A stretch of DNA of 34,063 bases from Sphingobacteriales bacterium 16-39-50 (GCA_002257025.1 NCHA01000028.1:1-34063), one strand, 5' to 3'. Positions 9,450 through 19,498 are shown, counted from the first letter of the stretch. Notes: generated from the letters alone by a model not told the origin. Program-made: numbers and translations.

Positions 9450-10797
9450 TTGTTAAAATTTCTTTCAATGGTATAATCAGAGTGTCGATATCACCGGCAC
9501 CTACCGTTAATAATAATTCAGGTTTTTGCACCCTGATATAATCCAGTGTTTGTTCTTTTGATAATATCTGCTTTGCTTCAATACTTACTTTATCCAGAAT
9601 CATAGCTGAGCTTACCCCTTCTATCGGCAATTCTCTGGCAGGATAAATATCCAGCATAATAAGCTCATCTGTCATACTCAGTACCTCCGAAAAACCTTCA
9701 GCAAAATCCCTTGTGCGTGTAAACAGATGTGGCTGGAAGATTGTGGTTAGTTTTTTCCCAGGGTAAAGCGTTTTTACCGCCTGAATACAGGCCCTTAATT
9801 CTTCCGGATGATGAGCATAATCATCGATATAAATATGCTTCTGATCTTTAAGGATATACTCAAAGCGCCTTTTCACGCCGAGAAAACTTGCCAGTGCCTT
9901 TTTTATTTTTTCAGGATCTATACCCAGGTGTAATGCAACTTCGATTGCAGCAACAGCATTTTCAATATTATGAAGACCTGGTAAACCAAGCTGAATATTT
10001 TCAATTACGACATTCTCATTCTTGAAATCAAAATAGAAGCTTCCGTCCTGCACTTTCACATTGACTGCCTGAATATCTGCCAGGACATTTGCTGAATAGG
10101 TTTTACCTCCGCTAAGGTCGAGCCCCTTTTTAAAAATCAGTCTGCCACCCTCTTTGATCTGGGAAACAAATTGTCTGAATGATTCAACAAGGTGTGAACG
10201 GTCTCCATAGATATCAAGATGATCGGCATCCATTGAAGTGACGATAGCAACATCGGGATAAAGGGTAAGGAAAGAACGATCAAACTCATCAGCCTCTACC
10301 ACCATCGTATTATTATCACCAAACAACACATTTGAATCATAATTAGTTGCGATTCCACCCAGAAATGCAGAACAATCGTATCCACTATCCTTAAGAACAT
10401 GGGCAATAATGCTGGAGGTTGTAGTCTTGCCATGAGTACCGGCAACAGCGATGGTGTACATTCCTTTGCTGATGATACCCAATACTTCAGAACGTTTTTT
10501 GAGGGAAAAGCCTCCCGACCTGAAATAATTCAATATTTTAGAATCCTTTGGAATTGCTGGAGTATAAATGATCAGGGTTTCGGGATCATTTTCAAGGAAA
10601 CTAACTTTCAGGTTATCTTCTTCATCCTGATAAACAACTGAAATACCCTCATTTCTCATTGCAGAGGTAAGTGGAGTTATAGTTTTATCATAGCCACAGA
10701 CCACACATCCACGCTTTTTGAAATAACGGGCAAGACCGCTCATTCCGATGCCTCCGATACCAATTAAATAAACCCGTTTAATATTTTCTAATTCCAT
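9442..10797 (-). CDS. murC: UDP-N-acetylmuramate--L-alanine ligase MurC
   Basis: Adds L-alanine to UDP-MurNAc, the first amino acid of the peptidoglycan stem, in the cytoplasm. The N-terminal UDP-binding glycine motif IGIGGIGMSGLA (12-23) is characteristic of MurC, and the ATP-binding P-loop of Mur ligases is AGTHGKTTTSS (119-129). The central EADEFDRSFL segment and the C-terminal DDYAHHPEE match MurC. The length of 451 residues is normal. It lies between murG (23-bp gap) and ftsQ (8-nt overlap). Confidence 0.97.
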   Translation of the reverse strand: MELENIKRVYLIGIGGIGMSGLARYFKKRGCVVCGYDKTITPLTSAMRNEGISVVYQDEEDNLKVSFLENDPETLIIYTPAIPKDSKILNYFRSGGFSLKKRSEVLGIISKGMYTIAVAGTHGKTTTSSIIAHVLKDSGYDCSAFLGGIATNYDSNVLFGDNNTMVVEADEFDRSFLTLYPDVAIVTSMDADHLDIYGDRSHLVESFRQFVSQIKEGGRLIFKKGLDLSGGKTYSANVLADIQAVNVKVQDGSFYFDFKNENVVIENIQLGLPGLHNIENAVAAIEVALHLGIDPEKIKKALASFLGVKRRFEYILKDQKHIYIDDYAHHPEELRACIQAVKTLYPGKKLTTIFQPHLFTRTRDFAEGFSEVLSMTDELIMLDIYPARELPIEGVSSAMILDKVSIEAKQILSKEQTLDYIRVQKPELLLTVGAGDIDTLIIPLKEILTNA

Positions 10798-10820
10798 ATT
10801 GTTTTATAAAAAATACTCCG

Positions 10821-11921
10821 CTAATCTTTTGCAATTCTTAATACTTCTCTTGCAATCACTTCATCAGCATCCGGCAAAGCCATTTTACCAATGTTATCAG
10901 AAAGCGCTTTACATTTATCCTTATTATCAATCAGCAATAAGGCAATATCAATCAGTTCGAGTTCAGCCATTGCATCCCCAACCATTATTGCTGCATCATT
11001 CTCTACCAAAGCGATTGCATTCTTTGTCTGATGATCTTCAGCCACATTAGGCGAAGGAACCAGAATCGCCGGTTTTTTTACTGCGCACAATTCAGCAATT
11101 GTACCTGCTCCAGCCCTGGATATCACCAGGTCGGCAGCAGCATAGGCCAGATCCATCCGGTGAAGAAATTCAAGCACCTTTATATTGGGATGCTCTTTTC
11201 CTTTCATTTGCTCCATTACCGATTGGTAATAATATTTACCGGTCTGCCAGATCAATTGCACATCTGCAGCCAGGATCTTATCCAGCCCCGAATACATACT
11301 CTTATTCAGGGTGCCTGAGCCCAAACTACCTCCCGTCAGGAGAATTGTCTTTTTATGTGGCGAAAGACTCAATAATTCTGCAGCTGCAAAGCGCTTATTC
11401 TCAATATCAACTGCTTCCTTCCTGATTGGATTACCTGTAATCCTGATTTTCTCTGCAGGAAAGAATTTTTCCATCCCCTTAAATGCAACGCAGATAAGCT
11501 CTGCATCTTTCCCTAAAATCTTATTGGTTATCCCTGCAAAGGAATTCTGCTCCTGAATCAGATAGGGAATTTTCAGCTGTGAGGCTGCATACAGTAATGG
11601 TCCGGAGGCATAACCTCCAACCCCTACAGCAGCATCAGGTTTAAAATCTTTAATTATTGATCTTGCCTTCATCACACTTTTCAATAGCTTATAAGGCAGC
11701 AAAACATTTTTAAGGATAGAACTTCGCTGAAATCCCTGAATATCCAATCCGATAATTTTGTATCCGGCAGCAGGAACTTTCTCCATCTCCATGCGTCCAT
11801 TGGCCCCAACAAATAGAATCTCCGTGCCGTGATCAATTTTTTTGAGCGCATTCGCTATTGCTACAGCCGGAAATATATGTCCGCCTGTTCCGCCTCCGCT
11901 TATGATCACTCTTTTTCCCAT
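10821..11921 (-). CDS. murG: Lipid II-forming GlcNAc transferase MurG
   Basis: Membrane-associated GT-B glycosyltransferase that transfers GlcNAc from UDP-GlcNAc to lipid I, giving lipid II on the inner face of the cytoplasmic membrane. The N-terminal glycine loop ISGGGTGGHIFPAVA (7-21), the second loop LTGGSLGSGTLN and the donor-binding RAGAGTIAEL segment are all present. The length of 366 residues is standard. Gaps are 47 bp to ftsW upstream and 23 bp to murC downstream. The ftsW-murG gap contains a short inverted pair TGAATCA/TGATTCA (11935-11941 and 11958-11964) without a T-run. Confidence 0.97.
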   Translation of the reverse strand: MGKRVIISGGGTGGHIFPAVAIANALKKIDHGTEILFVGANGRMEMEKVPAAGYKIIGLDIQGFQRSSILKNVLLPYKLLKSVMKARSIIKDFKPDAAVGVGGYASGPLLYAASQLKIPYLIQEQNSFAGITNKILGKDAELICVAFKGMEKFFPAEKIRITGNPIRKEAVDIENKRFAAAELLSLSPHKKTILLTGGSLGSGTLNKSMYSGLDKILAADVQLIWQTGKYYYQSVMEQMKGKEHPNIKVLEFLHRMDLAYAAADLVISRAGAGTIAELCAVKKPAILVPSPNVAEDHQTKNAIALVENDAAIMVGDAMAELELIDIALLLIDNKDKCKALSDNIGKMALPDADEVIAREVLRIAKD

Positions 11922-11968
11922 TTCTTATTTTCTTTGAATCAGCTTTAAAATCTTAAATGATTCATCAG

Positions 11969-13132
11969 TTATCCCATTGCCGGTATTTCACCAATAATTA
12001 CTTTTTCCTTACTCTTATTTTTCTTTTCCTCAATATCCCTGCTCACACTCAGTATAATTCCGAAAGCCACGCTCGTAAACAGAATGGATGTTCCTCCCAT
12101 ACTAACGAGCGGCAGCGGAACCCCTGTCACCGGACCCAGCCCAACTGCGACGGCCATGTTTGCAAATGCCTGAATGGTCAGGCTGAAACTTAAACCAGCC
12201 GCCAGCAATGCCCCAAATGCCTTGGGGCTGTCGGTCACAATCAGCACACAGCGGTACAGAAAAAGCAGGTATAGCAATACCAATCCGACTCCTCCAACCA
12301 TCCCGTATTCCTCAATGATCAGGGCAAATACAAAATCTGAATAAGGGTGGGGCAGGAAATTACGCTGGGTACTGTTACCCGGTCCTTTTCCAAAAATTCC
12401 GCCTGTTGCAATTGCAATTTTAGCCTGGTTAGCCTGAAATGCCTTATCAGGATCAGCCTTTTCGGGATGAATAAAGGTATCTATCCTCGAAATATAGGTC
12501 TTCCTTCTTGGACCGAGCATCATTACTGCACCCAGAAGTACCACTCCTGCAAGACATACAATAGAAATCTGCTTGATGCTGATTCTACCCATGATCAACA
12601 AGAGAATACTAACACCAAATAACATTAATGCAGTTGAAAGATTCGCAAGTGCTATCAGTACGAACACTGCACATACTGCAGCCATGATTGGCAAAAATGC
12701 CTTCTTTACATCCTTGATATTTTCCTGCTTTTTACTCAGAGTTCGTGCCAAAAAGGTAATCAGGGCAAGTTTTGCCAAATCGGAGGTCTGGAATGTCTGA
12801 TTGATAATCGGAATTGTAACCCAACGACTTGCCTCATTCACACTGGCCCCAAAGATCAGCGTATATGCCAGCAATGGAATCGTAATAACCATCAATACCT
12901 TGGATATCCCGGCATAATACCTGTAATCGAGCAAATGTGAAAAATACATTAAGGCAATACCACCAACGATCATGACCAGGTGCTTGATTAAAAACTGTTC
13001 AGAACCAACACCCTTCTTGTAAGCAAGCGTTCCGGTTGCACTGTAAACAGCCAGCAGCGACCATACCGAAAGTAAGATCACGATCAGCCAGATCCAGCGG
13101 TCACCTTTTGTTTTGCTTATTAGTCTTTCCAT
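11969..13132 (-). CDS. ftsW: SEDS-family peptidoglycan polymerase FtsW
   Basis: Polytopic membrane glycosyltransferase that polymerises lipid II at the septum together with FtsI. It is 387 residues with about ten predicted membrane segments, starting with one at about 15-32. The SEDS signature near the C-terminus is present (GPVTGVPLPLVSMGGTS), as is the GKGPGNSTQRNFLPHPYSDF region typical of FtsW/RodA extracytoplasmic loops. Its place between murD and murG favours FtsW over RodA. A heptamer-armed repeat fills the 122 bp in front of it, beginning within a few bases of its start codon. Confidence 0.95.
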   Translation of the reverse strand: MERLISKTKGDRWIWLIVILLSVWSLLAVYSATGTLAYKKGVGSEQFLIKHLVMIVGGIALMYFSHLLDYRYYAGISKVLMVITIPLLAYTLIFGASVNEASRWVTIPIINQTFQTSDLAKLALITFLARTLSKKQENIKDVKKAFLPIMAAVCAVFVLIALANLSTALMLFGVSILLLIMGRISIKQISIVCLAGVVLLGAVMMLGPRRKTYISRIDTFIHPEKADPDKAFQANQAKIAIATGGIFGKGPGNSTQRNFLPHPYSDFVFALIIEEYGMVGGVGLVLLYLLFLYRCVLIVTDSPKAFGALLAAGLSFSLTIQAFANMAVAVGLGPVTGVPLPLVSMGGTSILFTSVAFGIILSVSRDIEEKKNKSKEKVIIGEIPAMG

Positions 13133-13140
13133 TTATTCTT

Positions 13141-13257
13141 GTTGTTGGTTGTTAGTTGCTGGTTGTTAGTAATTTACTGGTTCATTGCAAATGAGATTTC
13201 AATATTTTAATTGTCATTTTCAATTGTCAACTGTCAACTGTCAATTGTCAATTGTCA
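13141..13257. repeat. Heptamer-armed repeat element between murD and ftsW (element B)
   Basis: Left arm 13141-13168 is four 7-bp units of the form GTTGYTR (GTTGTTG, GTTGTTA, GTTGCTG, GTTGTTA). Then come GTAATTT and a core with TTCATTG. Right arm 13222-13256 is five units alternating AATTGTC and AACTGTC, with one more copy at 13209-13215. The right arm ends inside the murD stop codon (TGA at 13257-13255). Confidence 0.85.
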
Positions 13258-14607
13258 TAATTCTTTCACCGCCTTCTTAAACTGATTCCCCCTATCCTCA
13301 TAATTCTTAAACAGGTCGAAGCTTGCACATGCAGGTGATAAGAGTACGGTATCCCCCTTTTTTGCGAGGTGATACGCAATCTGAACCGCCTCATTTGCCG
13401 AAAACGTATTTACAATTATTTCCACATCATTCTCGAAAGCTTCATGTATCCTTTTATTATCCTTACCCAAACAAACGATTGATTTTACTTTAGACTTAAC
13501 CAGATCTTTCAGCATGCCATAATCATTGCCCTTATCCACCCCACCAAGGATAAGCACAACATCTCCGGGCATACTTTCGAGGGCATACCAGGTTGAATTA
13601 ACGTTCGTTGCCTTAGAATCATTGATAAAATCGATCCCCGAAATTTTGGCCACATGCTCAAGGCGATGTTCGATATTTGTAAAACTTCCCATGCTTTCGC
13701 GAATGGTCTCGTTTCTTAATTCAAGCACCTTTGCAACTATGCCCGAAGCCATAGAATTATAAATGTTGTGCTTGCCCTGCAGAGCTAAATCGTTAAGTGA
13801 CATAGTCAGTGATTCTTGGTTTGTGTGGTGTAGGTTAATTATGATTTGGTCTCCCTGAAGAAAAGCACCTTTTTCAAGGCTTTTCTCAATGGAGAAAGGA
13901 TAGGCTTTTGAGATTATCCGGCGCTTTGCCAGACCCTTTTTAATTTCCTCATCATCAGCACAATAGATGAAAACATCATCCTGCTGCTGATTCTGGATGA
14001 TTCTGAATTTGGAATCCGAGTAATTTTCCATTTTATAATCATATCTGTCGAGATGATCAGGTGTGATGTTTAATAAGACAGCGATATCTGCTTTGAAGCT
14101 GTACATATTATCGAGCATAAAGCTGCTGATCTCCAAAACATAATATTCAAAATCATCGAAAGCCACCTGCTTCGCAAAGCTTTTGCCAATATTCCCGGCA
14201 AGCCCCACATTAAGACCCGCATTTTGCAGGATATAATAGGTTAGCATGGTTGTGGTAGTCTTGCCGTTTGAGCCGGTGATGCATATCAGCTTTGCACTGG
14301 TGTACCTCGCCGCAAATTCAATTTCAGAGATGATTGAAACATTCTTTTCAATCAATTTTTTGATGATCGGGGCTTTATCAGGAATTCCCGGGCTCTTAAT
14401 CACCTCGGCAGCAGTAAGAATACGATCTTCAGTATGCTGGTTCTCCTCAAAAGGAATTCCGGCCTGCTCCAATTCCTTCTTATACTGATCAGCAATAGGC
14501 CCGAAATCTGAAACAAATACGGCAAATCCCTCCTTCTGAGCTAATAATGCTGCACCTGTCCCGCTTTCGCCGGCACCTAAAACAACGATATATTTCTCAG
14601 CCCCCAT
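13255..14607 (-). CDS. murD: UDP-N-acetylmuramoyl-L-alanine--D-glutamate ligase MurD
   Basis: Adds D-glutamate to UDP-MurNAc-L-Ala in the cytoplasm. The Mur-ligase P-loop ITGSNGKTTTT (110-120), the NITPDHLDRY segment and the C-terminal LLSPACASFDLFKNYEDRG motif, diagnostic of MurD, are visible. The N-terminal Rossmann motif LGAGESGTG is also normal. The length of 450 residues is typical. Its ATG overlaps the mraY stop codon in a TAATG arrangement, so the two are translationally coupled. Its own TGA stop lies within the tandem heptamer repeat that follows. Confidence 0.97.
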   Translation of the reverse strand: MGAEKYIVVLGAGESGTGAALLAQKEGFAVFVSDFGPIADQYKKELEQAGIPFEENQHTEDRILTAAEVIKSPGIPDKAPIIKKLIEKNVSIISEIEFAARYTSAKLICITGSNGKTTTTMLTYYILQNAGLNVGLAGNIGKSFAKQVAFDDFEYYVLEISSFMLDNMYSFKADIAVLLNITPDHLDRYDYKMENYSDSKFRIIQNQQQDDVFIYCADDEEIKKGLAKRRIISKAYPFSIEKSLEKGAFLQGDQIIINLHHTNQESLTMSLNDLALQGKHNIYNSMASGIVAKVLELRNETIRESMGSFTNIEHRLEHVAKISGIDFINDSKATNVNSTWYALESMPGDVVLILGGVDKGNDYGMLKDLVKSKVKSIVCLGKDNKRIHEAFENDVEIIVNTFSANEAVQIAYHLAKKGDTVLLSPACASFDLFKNYEDRGNQFKKAVKEL

Positions 14608-15848
14608 TAACGCAGTTTTAAAGTCACAATAGTTATAATTGCCAGTAAAATTCCAACGATCCAGAATCGTGTAACGATTTTGGCCTCATGATATCCCTTC
14701 TTTTGATAGTGATGATGCAATGGCGACATCAAAAAGATTCGCCTTCCTTCACCAAACTTTCGCTTCGTATACTTGAAATAGGAGACCTGCATAATCACAG
14801 AAAGATTTTCGACAAGGAACACTCCGCATAGTGCAGGAATCAATAATTCTTTACGGATCATGATCGCGAAAGCGGCGATAATTCCACCGATAGCCAGGCT
14901 GCCTGTGTCTCCCATAAAAACCTGGGCAGGATATGAATTATACCATAAAAAGCCTACACATGCCCCAACAAATGCGCCGGCAAAAATTACAAGTTCCCCT
15001 GAATTAGGGATATACATGATATTAAGGTAATCGGCAAAAATGGTATTACCAGAAACATAGGCAAGAATAGCCAGTGTGATGCCGATAATGGCTGATGTCC
15101 CAGTGGCCAATCCGTCAATACCATCTGTAAGATTAGCTCCGTTAGAAACCGCTGTGACGATAACAATCACAAACAATAGAAACACAACCAGTGAATACTT
15201 TTCATATCCATCCCCAAAGACGGTCAGTACCTTGGCATAATCAAACTCATTATCCTTGTAAAAAGGAACATTGGTGATGGTCGATTTGAGATCCTGGGTA
15301 TAATAAAACTGATCACCACGCTTATGAACATCCAACGGTGCACTAACCTTTGCTGGTAGTGTTACCTGTTCCCTGACAACAATATCAGGGTGGAAATACA
15401 TTGTCCAGCCAATAATCAATGCAAGGCCCACCTGACCCATGATCTTAAAACGACCTGCTAAACCCTCTTTATCCTTTTTAAATACCTTGATATAATCATC
15501 AACAAAGCCTATCAGACCCATCCAGACCGTAGTTACCAGCATAAGAATGATGTAGATATTATCAATTTTGGCAAAAAGTATGGTCGGCAGCAGAATTCCC
15601 AGAAGAATGATTAATCCCCCCATGGTTGGAGTACCCTGCTTTTGCATCTGCCCTTCAAGGCCCAGATTCCTGACCGATTCACCAACCTGTTTTGCTCTCA
15701 GTAATCTAATGAGACGGCTGCCATAAACTGTGGTCAAAATCAGAGATAAGATAACTGCCATTGCAGTACGGAAAGAGATAAACTGGAACAATCCTGCTCC
15801 GGGAATATCATATTGCTTATCCAGCCATGTGAACAGATAGTATAACAT
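14607..15848 (-). CDS. mraY: Phospho-MurNAc-pentapeptide transferase MraY
   Basis: Integral membrane enzyme that transfers phospho-MurNAc-pentapeptide to undecaprenyl phosphate, making lipid I. Catalytic motifs are intact: FVDDYIK (Asp117, Asp118), [10 protein letters not shown] (239-248), FMGDTGS (311-317) and the histidine motif [10 protein letters not shown] (376-385). At 413 residues it is about 50 longer than E. coli MraY. The extra length is mainly a hydrophilic stretch at about 152-218 ([20 protein letters not shown]) between membrane segments, predicted periplasmic. TAATG overlaps join it to murE upstream and murD downstream. Confidence 0.97.
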   Translation of the reverse strand: MLYYLFTWLDKQYDIPGAGLFQFISFRTAMAVILSLILTTVYGSRLIRLLRAKQVGESVRNLGLEGQMQKQGTPTMGGLIILLGILLPTILFAKIDNIYIILMLVTTVWMGLIGFVDDYIKVFKKDKEGLAGRFKIMGQVGLALIIGWTMYFHPDIVVREQVTLPAKVSAPLDVHKRGDQFYYTQDLKSTITNVPFYKDNEFDYAKVLTVFGDGYEKYSLVVFLLFVIVIVTAVSNGANLTDGIDGLATGTSAIIGITLAILAYVSGNTIFADYLNIMYIPNSGELVIFAGAFVGACVGFLWYNSYPAQVFMGDTGSLAIGGIIAAFAIMIRKELLIPALCGVFLVENLSVIMQVSYFKYTKRKFGEGRRIFLMSPLHHHYQKKGYHEAKIVTRFWIVGILLAIITIVTLKLR

Positions 15849-17308
15849 TAGCTCATCAGATTTAAAAATTCAGTTAAAATCTCTTTATCATCAAAAGGAA
15901 GTTTCACCCCAGCGATATCCTGATATTTTTCATGGCCTTTTCCGGCAACCAGAATAATATCACCGGGTTTAGCCAAATGGCAGGCCGTACGGATTGCTTC
16001 TTTTCTATCGGTAATTGAAAGTGTCTTCTTCTTATTGCTTGGCATCACCCCTTCTTCCATCTCCTTAATAATCTGCTCCGGAACTTCAGAACGCGGATTA
16101 TCAGAGGTCAGCACAACCTTTGTACTCCAGTCGCATGCCACTTTAGCCATCACCGGGCGCTTAGTTTTATCCCTGTCACCTCCGCATCCGATCACAGTGA
16201 TCACCTGTTCGGTTCCTTTACGGATATCCTGAATGGTGCTCAGTACATTCTGCACCGCATCAGGAGTATGGGCATAATCTACAATACCAATAATACCTGC
16301 AGGCGAAATAATATAATCAAAACGGCCTTCGGCACCGCTTAAGCGGCTTAGTGAAGTCAATACTCTGTTACGATCCTGCTCAAGCAATAATGCTGTAGCA
16401 TAAACTGCAAGCAAATTGTAGGCATTGAAGCTTCCTACCATCTTAAACCATACTTCCTGCCCATCGATATTCAGCAATAAGCCACTGAAATGATTTTCAA
16501 TGATCCTGGCTTTAAAATCAGCAATGTTCTTAAGTCCGTAAGTCTTTCTGTGTGCACCGGTATTCTGCAGCATCACAATCCCATTCTTATCATCAATATT
16601 GGTGAGCGCAAAAGCCTGACTGGTCAAGCCATCAAAAAAGCTCTTCTTAGCTTTCAGGTAGGCATCAAATGTCTTATGAAAATCGAGATGATCATGCGTC
16701 AGGTTAGTAAATATTCCTCCCGAAAAACTCAGTCCTTCGGTTCTGTGCTGAGTCATTGCATGCGAGCTAACCTCCATAAAGCAATAATCGCATCCACTAT
16801 CCACCATATCATTGAGCAGACTGTTCAATACTACCGGATCAGGCGTTGTATGTGTAGCAGGAACGACAAGATCATTGATCTGATTTTGAACGGTAGAAAG
16901 CAAACCTGTTTTATATCCCAGATCCTGAAATAATTGAAAAAGTAAAGTCGCAATCGTTGTTTTGCCATTCGTACCAGTAACCCCAACCAGTTTTAGTTTG
17001 GAAGATGGATTATCATAAAAATTAGATGCAGTAATACCAAGTGCCTTAGCTGAGTTCTCAACCAGGAAATAGCTTACCTTTTCTTTCAGTTCATTAGGGA
17101 ATTCTTCACATAGCACAGCTGTTGCACCCTGGTCAATGGCACGATCTATAAAAGCATGTCCATCAGACTCAGTCCCGCGTACTGCCACAAATAAAACTCC
17201 CGGAGCTGCTTTGCGTGAGTCGAAGCAAATACCCGACACTTTCCCGTTGGTTGAACCCGAAACCTGTCTGAGTGATACTCCGTATAATATATCCTTGAGT
17301 TTCATCAT
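15848..17308 (-). CDS. murE: UDP-MurNAc-tripeptide ligase MurE (meso-DAP adding)
   Basis: Adds the third stem-peptide residue to UDP-MurNAc-L-Ala-D-Glu. The P-loop [12 protein letters not shown] (109-120), the carbamylated-lysine region YLKAKKSFF (Lys221) and the selectivity motif DNPR (403-406) are visible. DNPR is the form associated with meso-diaminopimelate rather than lysine, matching dapA in this window. The length of 486 residues is normal. The first of two adjacent methionines (17308) is chosen because it makes a TAATG overlap with the ftsI stop. The second, 3 bp on, cannot be excluded. Confidence 0.97.
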   Translation of the reverse strand: MMKLKDILYGVSLRQVSGSTNGKVSGICFDSRKAAPGVLFVAVRGTESDGHAFIDRAIDQGATAVLCEEFPNELKEKVSYFLVENSAKALGITASNFYDNPSSKLKLVGVTGTNGKTTIATLLFQLFQDLGYKTGLLSTVQNQINDLVVPATHTTPDPVVLNSLLNDMVDSGCDYCFMEVSSHAMTQHRTEGLSFSGGIFTNLTHDHLDFHKTFDAYLKAKKSFFDGLTSQAFALTNIDDKNGIVMLQNTGAHRKTYGLKNIADFKARIIENHFSGLLLNIDGQEVWFKMVGSFNAYNLLAVYATALLLEQDRNRVLTSLSRLSGAEGRFDYIISPAGIIGIVDYAHTPDAVQNVLSTIQDIRKGTEQVITVIGCGGDRDKTKRPVMAKVACDWSTKVVLTSDNPRSEVPEQIIKEMEEGVMPSNKKKTLSITDRKEAIRTACHLAKPGDIILVAGKGHEKYQDIAGVKLPFDDKEILTEFLNLMS

Positions 17309-19410
17309 TATTCGAGTTCTAAAATAATCGGAAGACCCTTTTGAACACTTGTTCCGGCAGCAAGTGATTGTCTGACCACCTTTCCGCTTCCGCGAACCAG
17401 TACTTTTAATCCCGAATTGCCAGCAACATAAAGCGCATCTTTCAATCCCATTCCACTTACATCAGGCACCAAACCTTCGGTAATCTTTACTTCCTGAGAT
17501 ACAACACCCTTATTGGTATCAAGACTTATATAATCGGAATTGGATGCAAACAATGCCTTGATGCCGAATGCTTTATAAACAGCCTGAGTTGCTTTACGCT
17601 CTCCGGCCTTTGCTTCAGGCAGCTTCAAACTTCCTGTAAATTTTTGCTCCTTAAGTGGATCAAACATGTTGATATCGCTCGCAAAAACGCGGTCGGCAAT
17701 CTCCCTGAAAACCGGACCGGCCACAGAAGCTGCATAATATGTGCCTTTACGGGGATTGTTGACCACCACGATCAGCGAATATTTTGGATTATCTGCCGGG
17801 AAGTAGCCACAGAATGATGCCTGATACTTCTTATCCACACGATAACCTTTATTGGCATCAGCAACCTGAGCGGTTCCGGTTTTTCCGGCAATTTTATAGA
17901 GCGGAGAAGCCAGTGACTTGGCGGTCCCGTTTAAAACAACGGCTTCCAAAAGCTCCTGTGCTTTTTTAATAGTCTCATCTGAAACGATTTTCTCATTGAT
18001 CACCCTTGCCTTAAACTGCTCCACGGTGTTTCCCAGACGTCTGATCTCGCGGACAAAAATCGGAGCGATATACCTTCCATCATTCGCTACCGCATTATAA
18101 AAAGCCAGCATCTGCAGTGGAGTGATCTGCATCTCATATCCATAGGCCATCTGAGGCAGGGTTTGTTTCTTGTTCCAGCTTCTGTTCTTTGGATTTTTAA
18201 TTACCGGCTGGCCTTCACCAGGAATCTGAAGTTCTAATTTTTTATTCAGCCCCCAGTCGTATAAATGAGCCGGGAATTTTTCCTGATCATTCTGATATGC
18301 CGCATTTATCAATTTTGCAATGGCTACGTTTGATGATTCTTCAAAAGCCCGTTTCACAGAAACGGTTCCGATACCTCCATGTGAATCCCGGATAGTATGC
18401 CCTGGAATACGGTAAGTTCCATCTTCGGTAGCTACTAAAGTACTGGTATCGACTTTTTTATCCTCAAGCAGAGCCATGTAGGAAGCCAGTTTAAATGTAG
18501 AACCGGGATCCTGACTTGCGGCAATTGCATAATTAAACTGCTCTTTATATTCACCTTCACGCACCTTACTGAAATTAGCTACCGCTCTGATTTCTCCAGT
18601 AGCAACTTCCATCAGAATAACGCAGCCATGATCGGCGTCACTGGTAATCAATTGATTTTTCAATGCCCTTTGTGCCACATCCTGCATATTGATATCAATT
18701 GTTGAAATGATGTCAGCACCTTCTTTAGGCGCAATTTCAATATCCTGATTAACAGGCATCCAGACGCCACCTGCAATGCGCTGCATCAGGCGTTTACCAC
18801 TTTCTCCGTCTATATAGGCACTGTAGGCACCCTCAAGGCCAACCGGCTGTACGTTTTTGTTTTTATAACCGATAGTCCTGGCTGCCAGAGTCTGAAATGG
18901 CAGAATTCGCTTATTCTGATGAACGGAGATTAGTCCGCCTTTATAACGACCCATATTAAAAATCGGGAACTTCCGGATCTCCTTTAACTCGGTATGAGTT
19001 ACATTTCGCTTCAGGAGCAGGTAGCGTGCTCGCTCAGTCCGGGCTTCACGAAGCATACGTGAATATTGTTTTTTTGACTTATCTCCAAAAAATGAAGACA
19101 GCTTAGCTGCCAGTGAATCTACCTTTTCATAAAAAACATCATCCTTCTCGATGCCTCCAGCGAGCATATCCATACGAACCTCATATTCGGGCACAGAAGT
19201 CGCTAGCAAACTACCATCAACAGAATAGATATTCCCCCTTGCAGCTTCTACGTTTGCAAAACGGGTTGAAAGACTATCAGCCATGGATCTCCATTTCTTT
19301 CCTTCCACAATCTGAACATCCACAAGCTTATAAAGCACCGCAAAAGCCAGCAATACAATCATCCCAAAGGCGATGTACACACGGAGCAATATGTCGGTTC
19401 TGATGTTCAT
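17308..19410 (-). CDS. ftsI: Septal peptidoglycan transpeptidase FtsI (PBP3) with PASTA domain
   Basis: Class B penicillin-binding protein that cross-links septal peptidoglycan with FtsW. It is 700 residues: an N-terminal membrane anchor (about 10-30), a dimerisation/pedestal domain, and a transpeptidase domain with the active-site set SxxK (Ser304-Lys307 in DPGSTFKLAS), SSN (359-361) and KTG (510-512). A C-terminal PASTA-type domain occupies about 643-700 (VPDVSGMGLKDALYVAGNSG). E. coli FtsI lacks PASTA, but Bacteroidota FtsI often carries one. It follows ftsL by 125 bp filled with repeat sequence, and its stop overlaps the murE start. Confidence 0.96.
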   Translation of the reverse strand: MNIRTDILLRVYIAFGMIVLLAFAVLYKLVDVQIVEGKKWRSMADSLSTRFANVEAARGNIYSVDGSLLATSVPEYEVRMDMLAGGIEKDDVFYEKVDSLAAKLSSFFGDKSKKQYSRMLREARTERARYLLLKRNVTHTELKEIRKFPIFNMGRYKGGLISVHQNKRILPFQTLAARTIGYKNKNVQPVGLEGAYSAYIDGESGKRLMQRIAGGVWMPVNQDIEIAPKEGADIISTIDINMQDVAQRALKNQLITSDADHGCVILMEVATGEIRAVANFSKVREGEYKEQFNYAIAASQDPGSTFKLASYMALLEDKKVDTSTLVATEDGTYRIPGHTIRDSHGGIGTVSVKRAFEESSNVAIAKLINAAYQNDQEKFPAHLYDWGLNKKLELQIPGEGQPVIKNPKNRSWNKKQTLPQMAYGYEMQITPLQMLAFYNAVANDGRYIAPIFVREIRRLGNTVEQFKARVINEKIVSDETIKKAQELLEAVVLNGTAKSLASPLYKIAGKTGTAQVADANKGYRVDKKYQASFCGYFPADNPKYSLIVVVNNPRKGTYYAASVAGPVFREIADRVFASDINMFDPLKEQKFTGSLKLPEAKAGERKATQAVYKAFGIKALFASNSDYISLDTNKGVVSQEVKITEGLVPDVSGMGLKDALYVAGNSGLKVLVRGSGKVVRQSLAAGTSVQKGLPIILELE

Positions 19411-19498
19411 GTTAGTTGTTGGTTGTTAGTTGTTAGTTGGTTAGTAAATTCTACTTCATTGTCAACTATCATTTTCTACTCTCAATTATCTGTCATCC
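19411..19498. repeat. Heptamer-armed repeat element between ftsL and ftsI (element C)
   Basis: Left arm 19411-19438 is four 7-bp units GTTAGTT, GTTGGTT, GTTAGTT, GTTAGTT, immediately upstream of the ftsI ATG. A core with GTAAATT and TTCATTG follows. The right arm from 19461 is more decayed (GTCAACT, ATCATTT, CTCAATT). Layout and orientation match elements B and D. Confidence 0.78.

Noticed and set aside
13141..13257. CRISPR array
   Set aside because: Units are 7 bp and contiguous, with no spacers of the usual 30-bp class and no cas genes nearby.
16490..16933. 147-codon plus-strand ORF within murE
   Set aside because: It is antisense to conserved MurE sequence, with no domain and no ribosome binding site.
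17308..19410. PASTA domain on FtsI as a novel fusion
   Set aside because: C-terminal PASTA domains are common in Bacteroidota FtsI proteins, so this is expected.
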